This document shows positions 25,713 to 34,163 of a DNA stretch of 41,792 bases, piece after piece. The translations under genes and the position numbers were made by a program. Position 1 is the stretch's first letter. The number at the start of each line of letters is the position of its first letter. A model generated the notes under the pieces. The model ran no database searches, had not been told where the DNA came from, and saw only the letters and a list, made by a program, of their open reading frames with translations. Source of the stretch: Elusimicrobiota bacterium (GTDB lineage Bacteria; Elusimicrobiota; Elusimicrobia; UBA1565; UBA9628); NCBI GenBank assembly GCA_023249675.1, contig JAHFCE010000027.1, positions 1 through 41,792 on the forward strand, written 5' to 3'.

Positions 25713-26242
25713 GTGAATACGGAACGCACGATCTCGTCCGGCTCGACAAGGCGCCCGCGGCCGATCTTCCCGCTGGCAAGCTCGCCTTTTTCCGGACCGA
25801 GCACGCAGTAGCCGAATTCCTTGATGCGCGAGATGTTCGCCTTCGTCGCCGGATGCTCCCACATCTCCGCGTCCATGGCGGGGCAGACGACGACAGGGGA
25901 TTTGGTCGAGAGGACAAGCGCATCAAGCAGGCCCTGCGCGCGGCCCTGCGCGAGCCGCGCGACAAAGTCCGCGGTCGCAGGCGCGATCAAAACGAGATCG
26001 GCCCAGCTCGCAAGCGAAAGATGCGCCATCTCCCACAGCGCGGAATCGTCCATTCCCAACGCGACAGGATGCTTCGACACCGTCGCGAGCGAGAGCGTCG
26101 CGACGAAGCGCTCAGCGCTCGGCGTCAGCACGCAGCGGACCTCCGCGCCTTTCTTGACGAGGCCCCGGACGATGAGGGGGGCCTTGTACGCCGCGATACT
26201 GCCGGTCACGCCCAGCACCACGCGGCGCACGGACTTCGCCAC
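25709..26242 (-). CDS. coaC: Phosphopantothenoylcysteine decarboxylase CoaC (stand-alone)
   Basis: This FMN-dependent flavoprotein decarboxylates phosphopantothenoylcysteine. The 177-aa protein shows [15 protein letters not shown], the active-site histidine in [11 protein letters not shown] (H74), [14 protein letters not shown] and [14 protein letters not shown]. The last motif is PxMNxxMW in E. coli and plant enzymes, and here D124 replaces the asparagine. I recall the D form in other phyla, so it may be normal variation. The protein ends where the linker to CoaB would start, and coaB follows in another frame with a GTGA overlap. Confidence 0.9.
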   Translation of the reverse strand: MAKSVRRVVLGVTGSIAAYKAPLIVRGLVKKGAEVRCVLTPSAERFVATLSLATVSKHPVALGMDDSALWEMAHLSLASWADLVLIAPATADFVARLAQGRAQGLLDALVLSTKSPVVVCPAMDAEMWEHPATKANISRIKEFGYCVLGPEKGELASGKIGRGRLVEPDEIVRSVFT

Positions 26243-26245
26243 GGT

Positions 26246-26533
26246 CTACTCCGCCTTGCTTCGGGACTTCATGTCCGAGGGGACCTCATCGCCATTGGCG
26301 GCCGCGGCCTTCTTCAGGTCCTTCCAGTCGACCTTGCCTCCCAGGACCTCGCGAACCGCAAGATCGAGCAGCTCCGCGGGAGTCAGGTGACGGTTCTCTT
26401 CGCGCTTCCTGAGCTCCTTCACCCAGATCGCGGCCATCGGAATCGCCGAGTATTTTCCACGGGGGAAATTGAGGATCATTTCCTCGGTGGTCTTCGGGAG
26501 CGGGACGTCCTTGACGACTTCCTTCTTGGCCAT
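26246..26533 (-). CDS. rpoZ: RNA polymerase omega subunit
   Basis: This 95-aa protein begins MAKKEVVKDVPLPKTTEEMI and has NFPRGKYSAIPMAAIWVKEL, followed by TPAELLDLAVREVLGGKVDW. The pattern of a helical core with A-A-x-W-x-K-E-L and a helix ending in VREVLGGKV fits omega, which helps assemble RNA polymerase. The location between gmk and coaBC is the conserved place of rpoZ, and this adds much to the call. A Shine-Dalgarno AAGGAG overlaps the gmk stop, 9-10 bases before ATG 26533. In-frame sequence upstream lies inside gmk. Confidence 0.8.
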   Translation of the reverse strand: MAKKEVVKDVPLPKTTEEMILNFPRGKYSAIPMAAIWVKELRKREENRHLTPAELLDLAVREVLGGKVDWKDLKKAAAANGDEVPSDMKSRSKAE

Positions 26534-26546
26534 GGTGCGTTTCTCC

Positions 26547-27149
26547 TTAAGCGAGCGCGGGCGCGAGATAAGTCGGATCGAACCGGAACGTCTTGAGCGT
26601 CTCGGCGGTGAGGATGCAAGAAATCTGGTCAACGGCCTTCTCAAGAGCGTCATTGACAACGATGTAGCCGTAGTCCTTGGCCGCGGCAAGCTCGCCGCGT
26701 GAATTGGCGAGGCGCTTGGCCACGATCTCGGAGGCGTCGCGGCGGCCGGCGAGGCGCGCCTTCAATTCCTCCATCGAAGGCGGAAGCACGAACACGAGGA
26801 TCGCAGCCGGATGCTTGCGGCGGATCGACATCGCGCCCTGCACATCGATCGCCATGACCACGTCGGAGCCCCGCTTGATCTGATCCTCGATGAAGCGGCG
26901 CGGAGTGCCGTAATATTCGTCGTGGACCATCGCCCACTCGAGAAGCTCGCCGCGCCGGATCTTGCGCTTGAAGTCCTCGCGGCTCAGGAAGAAATAGTGC
27001 CTGCCGTCGCGCTCTCCCGGCCGGGGCGGACGAGTCGTACACGACACCGAATATTTGAGGTCTTTGCGGCGCGCGAGAAGCTTGCGGCAGATGGTCGTCT
27101 TGCCCGCGCCGGATGGGGCAGAGATGATGAGAAGCGCTCCTTTCCTCAT
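26547..27149 (-). CDS. gmk: Guanylate kinase
   Basis: Gmk phosphorylates GMP to GDP. The 200-aa enzyme starts MRKGALLIISAPSGAGKTT, with the P-loop at residues 11-19. It shows VSCTTRPPRPGERDGRHYFF, LEWAMVHDEYYGTPRRFI, VVMAIDVQGAMSIR and FVLPPSMEELKARLAGR, all conserved. ATG 27149 has AGAGGA just upstream. An in-frame TTG at 27170 would add seven atypical residues. It is the first gene of the long minus-strand block. Confidence 0.95.
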   Translation of the reverse strand: MRKGALLIISAPSGAGKTTICRKLLARRKDLKYSVSCTTRPPRPGERDGRHYFFLSREDFKRKIRRGELLEWAMVHDEYYGTPRRFIEDQIKRGSDVVMAIDVQGAMSIRRKHPAAILVFVLPPSMEELKARLAGRRDASEIVAKRLANSRGELAAAKDYGYIVVNDALEKAVDQISCILTAETLKTFRFDPTYLAPALA

Positions 27150-27159
27150 GTAGTCCTCT

Positions 27160-27188
27160 ATTCTATTCAATTATTGAGGGGAGCGCAA
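27160..27188 (-). promoter_or_regulatory. Promoter of gmk
   Basis: On the minus strand TTGCGC (27188-27183) and TAGAAT (27165-27160) have a 17-bp spacer. The -10 ends 10 bases before ATG 27149. This promoter interleaves with the divergent promoter for the DUF3467 gene. Confidence 0.6.
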
Positions 27189-27201
27189 TAAATTGTAGGA
27201 T
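27174..27201 (+). promoter_or_regulatory. Promoter of the DUF3467 gene
   Basis: TTGAGG (27174-27179) and TAGGAT (27196-27201) have a 16-bp spacer, and the -10 ends 6 bases before ATG 27208. No Shine-Dalgarno is present, so the transcript should be leaderless. Confidence 0.5.
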
Positions 27202-27207
27202 CGAACC

Positions 27208-27501
27208 ATGGAAGACAATCAAGCGCCGCTGCAGGTTGAAATCGATGAGGCCGTCGCGCGCGGACTCTACACGAACCTCGCTCTGATCACGCACAGCGAA
27301 ACCGAGTTCTTGTTCGATTTCCTGTTCCTCCAGCCCCAGACGCCGAAGACGAAGGTCCTCACGCGCCTGATCAGCTCTCCCGTGCACGCCAAGCGCCTGC
27401 TGTGGGCGCTCAAGGATAATCTGGACAAGTACGAGGCGCGGCACGGCGCGATCAACGCGGGGCAAGCCCCGAGCGAGCCGCGCGCAGGCGTCTATCAGTG
27501 A
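27208..27501 (+). CDS. DUF3467 family protein
   Basis: This 97-aa protein matches what I know of DUF3467: VEIDEAVARGLYTNLALITH, then SETEFLFDFLFLQPQTPKTK, then TRLISSPVHAKRLLWALKDN followed by LDKYEARHG. Family members are small, widespread in diverse phyla, and of unknown function. The protein is soluble with no signal. The Pro/Gly-rich C-terminal tail varies in the family. It ends overlapping cinA as GTGA, so the two are coupled, and it is divergent from gmk. Confidence 0.8.
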   Translation: MEDNQAPLQVEIDEAVARGLYTNLALITHSETEFLFDFLFLQPQTPKTKVLTRLISSPVHAKRLLWALKDNLDKYEARHGAINAGQAPSEPRAGVYQ

Positions 27502-28775
27502 CGGTCCGCGCGCCGCGCGCTTATCTCGTCTGTGTCGGCAGCGAGCTCCTCGCCGGACAGCTGAACACTCATCAGGCATGGCTGTCGGTGCGCCTGCGCC
27601 GCGCCGGCTTTGACGTCGTCGGCGAGTCCTCCGTTCCCGATTCCATCGGGATGATTCAAACGGCCCTGCGCCGCGCGCTCAACGCCGCAGACGCAGTCAT
27701 CGTGTCCGGAGGGCTCGGCCCGACGTTCGACGACCTGACGCGCGAGGCCGCCGCCGCAGCGCTCGGCCGGGAGCTTCGCTTCGCGCCGACATTGTGGGAC
27801 GCGATCCGCAAGCGCTTCGCGCGCTACCACATCGCCGTCCCGGCGGAGAACAGGCGCCAAGCCGAGGTCATCCAGGGAGCGACGGTGTTCGCCAACGCCG
27901 CGGGCTCAGCGCCCGGTCAGCGCCTCGAGTTTCGATGGAAGGGACGGCAACGTTCGCTGATCCTGCTTCCCGGCCCGTACGCCGAGATGTCTCCGATCTT
28001 CGAGCGCGCGCTGCCAAGGCTCGCCGCGCGCCACGCGCGCGGCGTAGGCGTCGCCTCCTTTTCTCTTCGGCTTCTCGGCGTGCCCGAATCCGTCGCCGAT
28101 GAAAAACTCGACGCGGTCCGCGCCCGCTTTCCCGCCGCATCGTTTACGATTCTCGCCTCGGGCGGGGAAGTCTCATTTCACGCGACCATGCGCGCGCGCG
28201 CAATATCGACCGCGAAGGCCGCACTCAAACGGTTACGGCGCGCCGCGCTCAACGCCGTTGGGCAATGGGCTTACGGCGAGGGCGACACGACGCTCGAGTC
28301 GGCGCTGGGAGCACGCCTCAAGAAAATGAATTTGACGCTCGGCGTCGCCGAATCCTGCACCGGCGGCTTGTTGGGGGGACGTTTGACGTCCGTTCCCGGC
28401 GCCTCGGCGTGGTTTTACGGCGGAGTCATCGCGTACGACAACTCGGTCAAAATGAAATTGCTCGGGGTCAGCGCCCGGCTGCTCAAAAAATACGGCGCCG
28501 TGTCGCCCGAATGCGCGCAAGCCATGGCGAAAGGTGTGCGCAAAGCCATCGGGGCGGACATCGCAATCTCCGTCACCGGCATCGCGGGACCGGAAGGCGG
28601 CACGAAAGAAAAACCCATCGGATTGGTGTATGTGGCCGTCGATGGTCCCGGCCGGACGCTGCGCGTCCGGCGACAGGACATCCACGGCCCGCGTGAGACC
28701 GTCCGCGCCCGCGCCGCCACCGCCGCGCTCGGCCTTCTGAAGGAGGCCCTCGATGCCCGCCGGAAACGAGCTTGA
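27498..28775 (+). CDS. cinA: CinA-family protein (NMN amidohydrolase type)
   Basis: The 425-aa protein has both CinA domains. The N-terminal MoeA/Mog-like domain has CVGSELLAGQLNTHQAWLS and SGGLGPTFDDLTREA. The C-terminal PncC domain has VAESCTGGLLGGRLTSVPG, GGVIAYDNSVKMKLLGV, GAVSPECAQAMAKGVR and SVTGIAGPEGGTKEKPIG. The C-terminal domain hydrolyses nicotinamide mononucleotide to recycle NAD. The N-terminal domain has ADP-ribose pyrophosphatase activity in some members. GTG 27498 overlaps the upstream stop as GTGA. The rpsO promoter covers its last bases. Confidence 0.93.
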   Translation: MTVRAPRAYLVCVGSELLAGQLNTHQAWLSVRLRRAGFDVVGESSVPDSIGMIQTALRRALNAADAVIVSGGLGPTFDDLTREAAAAALGRELRFAPTLWDAIRKRFARYHIAVPAENRRQAEVIQGATVFANAAGSAPGQRLEFRWKGRQRSLILLPGPYAEMSPIFERALPRLAARHARGVGVASFSLRLLGVPESVADEKLDAVRARFPAASFTILASGGEVSFHATMRARAISTAKAALKRLRRAALNAVGQWAYGEGDTTLESALGARLKKMNLTLGVAESCTGGLLGGRLTSVPGASAWFYGGVIAYDNSVKMKLLGVSARLLKKYGAVSPECAQAMAKGVRKAIGADIAISVTGIAGPEGGTKEKPIGLVYVAVDGPGRTLRVRRQDIHGPRETVRARAATAALGLLKEALDARRKRA

Positions 28776-28800
28776 CGCTTCCGTCGAGTTTTCATAGAAT
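28772..28800 (+). promoter_or_regulatory. Promoter of rpsO-pnp
   Basis: TTGACG (28772-28777) and TAGAAT (28795-28800) are separated by 17 bp, both one mismatch from consensus. Initiation is expected near 28807, only about four bases before the rpsO ATG at 28811. There is no Shine-Dalgarno sequence in so short a leader. Confidence 0.75.
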
Positions 28801-28810
28801 AAGCGCAATC

Positions 28811-29077
28811 ATGATAACGAAAGAGAATAAAACTGAAATCTTCAAGAAGCATGGCAAGGGCGCCCAAGACTCCGGTAGCACCTCGGTCCAAATCGCCCTG
28901 ATCACCGAGCGCATCAAGCATCTCTCCGGTCACCTCAAGACTTCCAAGAAGGACTACGCCTCCCAGCGCGGACTTCTGATGCTCGTCGGCCAGCGCCGGC
29001 GCCTTCTGAGCTACCTCAAGAAGCGCGACCTGACGTCCTACAACACGATCCTGAAGCAGTTGGATCTGAGGAAATAA
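28811..29077 (+). CDS. rpsO: 30S ribosomal protein S15
   Basis: S15 binds the central domain of 16S rRNA early in assembly. The protein has 88 aa from ATG 28811, the usual length. It shows SGSTSVQIALITERIKHLSG, HLKTSKKDYASQRGLLMLVG and QRRRLLSYLKKRD, the family signature. An in-frame TTG at 28772 is the -35 box and would lie upstream of the transcript. In E. coli S15 represses its own translation through a leader structure. Here there is no leader to support that. pnp follows after 3 bases, the classic rpsO-pnp pair. Confidence 0.96.
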   Translation: MITKENKTEIFKKHGKGAQDSGSTSVQIALITERIKHLSGHLKTSKKDYASQRGLLMLVGQRRRLLSYLKKRDLTSYNTILKQLDLRK

Positions 29078-29080
29078 ACC

Positions 29081-31297
29081 ATGTCCTTCAATCAGAAGAT
29101 CAGCCTACAGGAAACTGTGGGCGGCAAGACCATTACTTTGCAGACCGGCACCTTGGCCAAACAGGCCGGCGGCGCCGTCACCGTGCACCTCGACGAGACC
29201 ATCGTGTTCGTCGCGGCAACCGTTCAAAAAAACCCGAAGGACGTCCTATTCGTTCCGCTGACCTCCGACTACCGCGAACGCGCCTACGCCACCGGCCGCG
29301 TTCCCGGCGGCTTCTTCAAGCGCGAAATGCGCCCGCGCGACAAGGAGACTTTGACCTCGCGCCTCGTCGATCGGCCTATTCGGCCGCTATTCCCCGAGGG
29401 CTGGAATTTTGAAACCTCGGTTCAATCCATCGTCGTCTCCTGCGACCTCCAGAACGATCCCGACGTGCTCGCGATCACCGGAGCCTCCGCAGCGCTGATG
29501 CTCTCCGACGCGCCGTGGAACGGCCCCATCGGAGGCCTACGCATCTGCCGCGTCAACGGCGCCTTCGTCATCTTCCCCACATGGGAAGAGCGAGCGCTGG
29601 CCGACCTCGAGCTCGTCGTCGCCGGCAAGAAAGACGCCCTGCTGATGGTCGAAGGCTCGGCCCAGGAGGTCTCGGAAGAAGTGTTCGCCGAGGCTCTCGA
29701 CCTCGCTCAGAAAGAGATCAATAAACTCTGCGATCTCCAGCTCAACCTGCTCAAGCAAAGCGCGGCTTCCGGTCGCGTGATGGCCAAGAAGCAGGTCAAG
29801 CATGTCGAGATCCCCGCCGCGGTCACGACCCTCGTGAAGTCGCGCTGCGAAGACGCCATCAAAAAGGCCCTTCGCTCCAAGTACGATAAGCATGGTCTTG
29901 ATGCGCAGATCGACACGCTCAAGGACGCCGTTAAGAAGGAGCTCGATGAGAAGAAAGCCGATCCCGCCTACCTCGATGGATCCAAGTGGGTCGGCAAGAT
30001 CGTCGAGGACATCCTTTACACCCAGAGCCGCGCGCTGACGCTTGATGAGAAGCAGCGCCCTGACGGCCGCGGCTTCGAGGAAATCCGCCCGATCGACATC
30101 ATGATGAAGCCGTTTACGCGCCTGCACGGCTCGGTCGTCTTCCAGCGCGGCCAGACACAGGCGTTTTGCTCCGCGACGCTCGGCACCCCGGGCGACATGC
30201 AGATCATGGATGTCATCGAGGGGGAATACAAGGAGCGCTTCATGCTCCATTACAACTTCCCGTCCTTCTCCGTCGGCGAAGTCCGCCCCGAGCGCGGACC
30301 CGGCCGCCGCGAGATCGGCCATGGTGCGCTCGCGCGCCGGAGCATCGCTGCTCTTCTGCCGCCCGTTGACGAGTTCCCATACACGCTGAGAATCGTCTCC
30401 GAGATCTGGGAATCCAACGGGTCTTCATCGATGGCTTCTGTTTGCGGCGGATCCTTGGCGCTATTCGACGCCGGCGTGCCGATGAAGGCCGCCTGTGCCG
30501 GCATCGCGATGGGCCTCGTCCTCGAGGGCGGCAAGTACGCCGTCCTCACCGACATCGCGGGCATCGAAGACCATAACGGCGACATGGACTTCAAGGTCGC
30601 GGGGTCGCGCAACGGCATCACCGGCTTCCAGATGGACATGAAAATCGAGGGGCTTTCCATCTCGATCATGAAGGAAGCGCTGGCCCAGGCCAAGCGCGGC
30701 CGCCTGTTCATCCTCGACAAGATGGACGCGATTCTGCCCGAGCCCCGCAAGGAGCTCTCGCCGAACGCTCCTCGTCTCTACCGCATCAAGATCCCCAGCG
30801 ACAAGATCGGAGCCCTCATCGGCCCCGGCGGCAAGAACATCCGCCGCATCCAGGAGACCTACGGCGTCAATATCGACGTCGAGGACGACGGCAGCGTGTT
30901 CGTAGCCGGCACCGACCCCATCGGCTGCGACCAGGCGAAAGCCGAAGTCGAGGCGCTCACGCTCGAGGCCGAGATCGGCAAGATCTACAAAGGACACGTC
31001 GTCTCCATCAAGGAGTTCGGCGCGTTCGTCGAGATCTTCCCGGGCAAGGAAGGCCTGCTCCACATCTCGCAGATCGACGTCAAGCGCATCGCGCGCGTTG
31101 AGGAAGTCCTCAAGATCGGCGCCGAGGTGGATGTCAAGGTCCTCGAAATCGACGGCGACGGCAAGATCCGCCTGTCCCGCAAGGCCGTTCTGGCTCCGGG
31201 TTCCGAAAACGACACGCCCGGCCCGCGCCGAGACGGTCCTCCTCGCGAACCCGCCGGACGCGGCGGACGCGGCGGCGACCGCGGTGGACGACGCTGA
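29081..31297 (+). CDS. pnp: Polyribonucleotide nucleotidyltransferase (PNPase)
   Basis: PNPase degrades RNA from the 3' end with phosphate and is part of RNA turnover. The 738-aa protein has two RNase PH-type domains. The first begins near LQTGTLAKQAGGAVTVHLDE with FKREMRPRDKETLTSRLVDR, and the second has DGRGFEEIRPIDI and FNFPSF-type YNFPSFSVGEVRPERGPGRR. A KH domain begins near residue 571 (IPSDKIGALIGPGGKNIRRI) and an S1 domain near 632 (GKIYKGHVVSIKEFGAFVEI). The C-terminus is a Gly-Arg-rich tail (GRGGRGGDRGGRR), which may add RNA binding. AGGA precedes ATG by 9-10 bases. Confidence 0.97.
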   Translation: MSFNQKISLQETVGGKTITLQTGTLAKQAGGAVTVHLDETIVFVAATVQKNPKDVLFVPLTSDYRERAYATGRVPGGFFKREMRPRDKETLTSRLVDRPIRPLFPEGWNFETSVQSIVVSCDLQNDPDVLAITGASAALMLSDAPWNGPIGGLRICRVNGAFVIFPTWEERALADLELVVAGKKDALLMVEGSAQEVSEEVFAEALDLAQKEINKLCDLQLNLLKQSAASGRVMAKKQVKHVEIPAAVTTLVKSRCEDAIKKALRSKYDKHGLDAQIDTLKDAVKKELDEKKADPAYLDGSKWVGKIVEDILYTQSRALTLDEKQRPDGRGFEEIRPIDIMMKPFTRLHGSVVFQRGQTQAFCSATLGTPGDMQIMDVIEGEYKERFMLHYNFPSFSVGEVRPERGPGRREIGHGALARRSIAALLPPVDEFPYTLRIVSEIWESNGSSSMASVCGGSLALFDAGVPMKAACAGIAMGLVLEGGKYAVLTDIAGIEDHNGDMDFKVAGSRNGITGFQMDMKIEGLSISIMKEALAQAKRGRLFILDKMDAILPEPRKELSPNAPRLYRIKIPSDKIGALIGPGGKNIRRIQETYGVNIDVEDDGSVFVAGTDPIGCDQAKAEVEALTLEAEIGKIYKGHVVSIKEFGAFVEIFPGKEGLLHISQIDVKRIARVEEVLKIGAEVDVKVLEIDGDGKIRLSRKAVLAPGSENDTPGPRRDGPPREPAGRGGRGGDRGGRR

Positions 31298-31320
31298 AGG
31301 TTCATCTCATCCGTTAGCCC

Positions 31321-31842
31321 ATGGCCAAGAAGACGCCGACGATCGGAAACGGGGCGGAAGGTCCGCTCAAGATCCTTAAATCCGTCTACGACTTCATGAC
31401 TCAGAATGGCCTCGACTCCGTTGAGATCATCGAGGACGGCGCCGCGGTCAAACTCGTGCGCCGCAAGGCGAATCTGACCCCGGTGCCGGTTCCGGTGCCG
31501 ACCCCCATGGGGGCCCCTGTCGCATCCGCCGTTCCAGTTCAGTACGCCTCCGTGCACCAGACGGCCGCAACGTCCTCCGCTTCTCCCGGAGCGCCGCCTC
31601 CCTCCGGCACGGCCGTCAAATCACCGATGATGGGAATTTTCTACCGCGCCCCGTCTCCGTCGAGCCCGCCGTTCTGTAAAGAGGGCGAGGTCGTCAAGCC
31701 CGGCCACGTAATCTGCATGATCGAGGCCATGAAGGTCTTCAATGAGATCAAGGCCGAGTATCCCTGCACGATCGTGAAATACCTCGTCGAAAACGGCAAG
31801 CCGGTCAAGTCCGGCCAAGACCTCATCATCGTCGCACGCTGA
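31321..31842 (+). CDS. accB: Biotin carboxyl carrier protein of acetyl-CoA carboxylase
   Basis: This 173-aa protein carries the biotin that moves carboxyl groups in the first step of fatty acid synthesis. The N-terminal part (LKILKSVYDFMTQNGLDSVEI) is typical of AccB. A Pro/Val/Ala-rich hinge (PVPVPVPTP and beyond) links it to the biotinyl domain with VKSPMMGIFYRAPSPSSPPF, the AccB thumb region, and CMIEAMKVFNEI with the biotinylated lysine K138. accC usually follows accB, but here ftsK does. pnp is 23 bases upstream, so it is probably in the rpsO-pnp transcript. Confidence 0.93.
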   Translation: MAKKTPTIGNGAEGPLKILKSVYDFMTQNGLDSVEIIEDGAAVKLVRRKANLTPVPVPVPTPMGAPVASAVPVQYASVHQTAATSSASPGAPPPSGTAVKSPMMGIFYRAPSPSSPPFCKEGEVVKPGHVICMIEAMKVFNEIKAEYPCTIVKYLVENGKPVKSGQDLIIVAR

Positions 31843-31860
31843 GAGCAAGCGGAAAACCGC

Positions 31861-31866
31861 TATAAT
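31861..31866 (+). promoter_or_regulatory. -10 box of ftsK
   Basis: A perfect TATAAT ends 8 bases before ATG 31875, in a 32-bp gap after accB. No -35 match or extended -10 TG is visible. It would give a leader of about two bases. Confidence 0.5.
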
Positions 31867-31874
31867 CCGGCTCC

Positions 31875-34163
31875 ATGGGAACCAACCGGTACCGGTCCTC
31901 GGTCAAGGCGCCGAAGGCGACCAAGCGCAAGGATCTCCTTCCGTCAGCCCTGCGTTGGACGGTGTTTTTTCTCGGCGCCATCTATCTCGGCTGGGCGCTC
32001 GCATTCCCGCGCTACTCGGGCGCGATCGGCCAGGGACTCTCCGAGTGCCTGTTTAGACGCTTCGGCATCGCCGCCTACCTGCTCCCGGTGTTCCTGTTCA
32101 ACGGTCTGATGCAGCACGTCCTGCGCGGCAAGTCCTCGGGCTGGATGGTCACAAGTCTCGCCTCATTGGGCGGCTTGCTGGCGGGCACGTCGCTGAGCGC
32201 ACAGATCGGCGGCCTGGCCTCGCTCGACGCAGCGCTCGCGGGAGGAACCTGGGGCGTGGCGACCGCAGGCGTCCTCACATCCGGCCTGGGCGCTGTCGGC
32301 TCGTTCTTGACCGCGCTCGGCGCGTTCCTGTTCTCGCTGCAAGTGTGCTTCGAGATTCGTTGGGCATCCGTGGCGCAGACCTTCGCCAAACTTCTCGCTG
32401 AGGATTACCAAGAGTGGACGAAGGCCCGCGCGGAAATGAAGAACCTGAAGGCCAGGGCCCCAAGCCAGGATGACGCGGTCAAATCCAAGTCCAAGGATGC
32501 CAAGAGCACTGAGAAGACGAGCAAGATCGAGGTCCCGCTACCGAAAGCGGTTGACACGCGCGCGATCAAGCCGCTGAATGGCTCCAACGGCGTGCCGAAA
32601 CTCGTGGAGGACAAAGGCGCCAAGGCCAAGCCCCTCGAGGGCGAACGCATAGCGCCCGCAGCACCCACGGCCGCCTATAAAGACTACACACTGCCTTCGC
32701 TCGAGTTGCTCTCTTTGCCCTCCGATGCGCGCAAGCGCGGCAAGCCGACCGAGCAGGAAATCGCCCAAGCGGTCGCCGACCTCGAGCGCACGCTGAGGAG
32801 CTTCGACATCGACGCTCATGTCTCCGGCTACTCGCCGGGGCCCGTGATCACTCGATATGAATTGACGCCCGGCACGGGCGTCAAGGTCTCCTCAATCGTG
32901 GCGCTCGAAAACGACATCGCGCTCGCCATGCGCGCCAAGGGCATCCGCATCGTGGCCCCCATCCCCGGCAAGGCCGCGGTCGGCATCGAGCTGCCCAACC
33001 CCCGCCAGGCCGCCGTCGTCTTGCGCGAGATATTGCAAAGCGAAGCCATCCCCGCATCCGCTCCGTTGCTGTCCTTCGGGCTCGGCCTTTCCGCATCCGG
33101 CGAACCCGTCGCCGCCGATATCGCGAAGATGCCGCATGTCCTCGTCGCCGGAGCGACAGGATCCGGAAAATCGGTGCTGATCCACTCGATGGTGATGTCG
33201 ATCCTCTTCCGCGCGCGCCCCGATGAAGTGAAGTTTGTGATGATCGACCCCAAGCGCACCGAACTCACCTTCTACGAAGGCATCCCGCACCTGTTCGACC
33301 CGATGGTCGAGCCCGCGCGCGTGTCCGTGATCACCAACCCCAAAGACGCCGCGAAAGCGCTCAGGGCGCTGCTGGCACTCATGGACAAGCGCTACGAGAG
33401 GCTCCAGCTCCACGGCGTGCGCAACCTCGAGGGCTACAACGCGATCGCCGACAAAAAGGGCCTGCCGCGGGAGTTCTACGTCGTCGTCGTCATCGACGAG
33501 CTCGCCGACCTGATGCTCATCGCCGGCGACATCGTCGAAGACGCGATCCAGCGCCTGACGCAAATGGCGCGCGCGGTCGGCATCCACATGGTGCTCGCAA
33601 CCCAGCGCCCATCGGTGGACGTCATCACGGGCGTGATCAAGGCGAATCTGCCTTCCCGCATCGCCCTGCAGGTGATCTCGAAGATCGACTCGAAGGTGAT
33701 CCTCGACGGCTCGGGCGCGGAAAGCCTCCAAGGGCGCGGCGATCTACTCTACTTATCGAGCGGCGCGCAGAAGCCGGAGCGCTGCCAGGGCGCGTACGTG
33801 TCCGAGGAGGAGATCCGCGGGCTCGTCGACTACCTCAAGACGCAAGGCAAGCCCGACTACCCGATGCTTGAGACGATGGCGGTCAAGGGGGGCGCCGCCG
33901 CCGACCTCTCTCAGTTCGGCGTGGAGCCGCTTGAATTCTCGCAGGCGCTCAAACTCATTTTAGAGCGCCGCCGCATCTCGCAGGACTTGCTCAAGAGCCA
34001 GTTCGGCTCATCGGCCCGCGCGACCAATATCCTCTCGGCACTTGAGGTGAAGGAATTCATCCACAAGCCCGAGGGCACCAACCGTTGGGAGATACGCTTC
34101 GACACCATCGAGGACTATATGAAAGTGCATTTCCCTCAGGTCCCGATCGACCGTAAGGATTGA
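31875..34163 (+). CDS. ftsK: DNA translocase FtsK/SpoIIIE
   Basis: FtsK pumps chromosomal DNA at the septum and activates dimer resolution. The 762-aa protein has an N-terminal membrane domain with about four helices (residues 20-180), a shortish charged linker, then the alpha/beta motor. The motor has Walker A GATGSGKS (K432), KFVMIDPKRTELTFYEGIPH, Walker B VVVIDELADLM and HMVLATQRPSVDVITG. The C-terminal gamma winged helix RRISQDLLKSQF to RWEIRF reads the KOPS polarity signals. All modules are intact. Its stop overlaps the lolA start as TGATG. Confidence 0.95.
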   Translation: MGTNRYRSSVKAPKATKRKDLLPSALRWTVFFLGAIYLGWALAFPRYSGAIGQGLSECLFRRFGIAAYLLPVFLFNGLMQHVLRGKSSGWMVTSLASLGGLLAGTSLSAQIGGLASLDAALAGGTWGVATAGVLTSGLGAVGSFLTALGAFLFSLQVCFEIRWASVAQTFAKLLAEDYQEWTKARAEMKNLKARAPSQDDAVKSKSKDAKSTEKTSKIEVPLPKAVDTRAIKPLNGSNGVPKLVEDKGAKAKPLEGERIAPAAPTAAYKDYTLPSLELLSLPSDARKRGKPTEQEIAQAVADLERTLRSFDIDAHVSGYSPGPVITRYELTPGTGVKVSSIVALENDIALAMRAKGIRIVAPIPGKAAVGIELPNPRQAAVVLREILQSEAIPASAPLLSFGLGLSASGEPVAADIAKMPHVLVAGATGSGKSVLIHSMVMSILFRARPDEVKFVMIDPKRTELTFYEGIPHLFDPMVEPARVSVITNPKDAAKALRALLALMDKRYERLQLHGVRNLEGYNAIADKKGLPREFYVVVVIDELADLMLIAGDIVEDAIQRLTQMARAVGIHMVLATQRPSVDVITGVIKANLPSRIALQVISKIDSKVILDGSGAESLQGRGDLLYLSSGAQKPERCQGAYVSEEEIRGLVDYLKTQGKPDYPMLETMAVKGGAAADLSQFGVEPLEFSQALKLILERRRISQDLLKSQFGSSARATNILSALEVKEFIHKPEGTNRWEIRFDTIEDYMKVHFPQVPIDRKD

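Noticed and set aside
29081-31297. S15-type autoregulatory leader before rpsO
   Set aside because: The predicted promoter leaves only about four leader bases, so no pseudoknot or similar structure can form upstream of the start codon.
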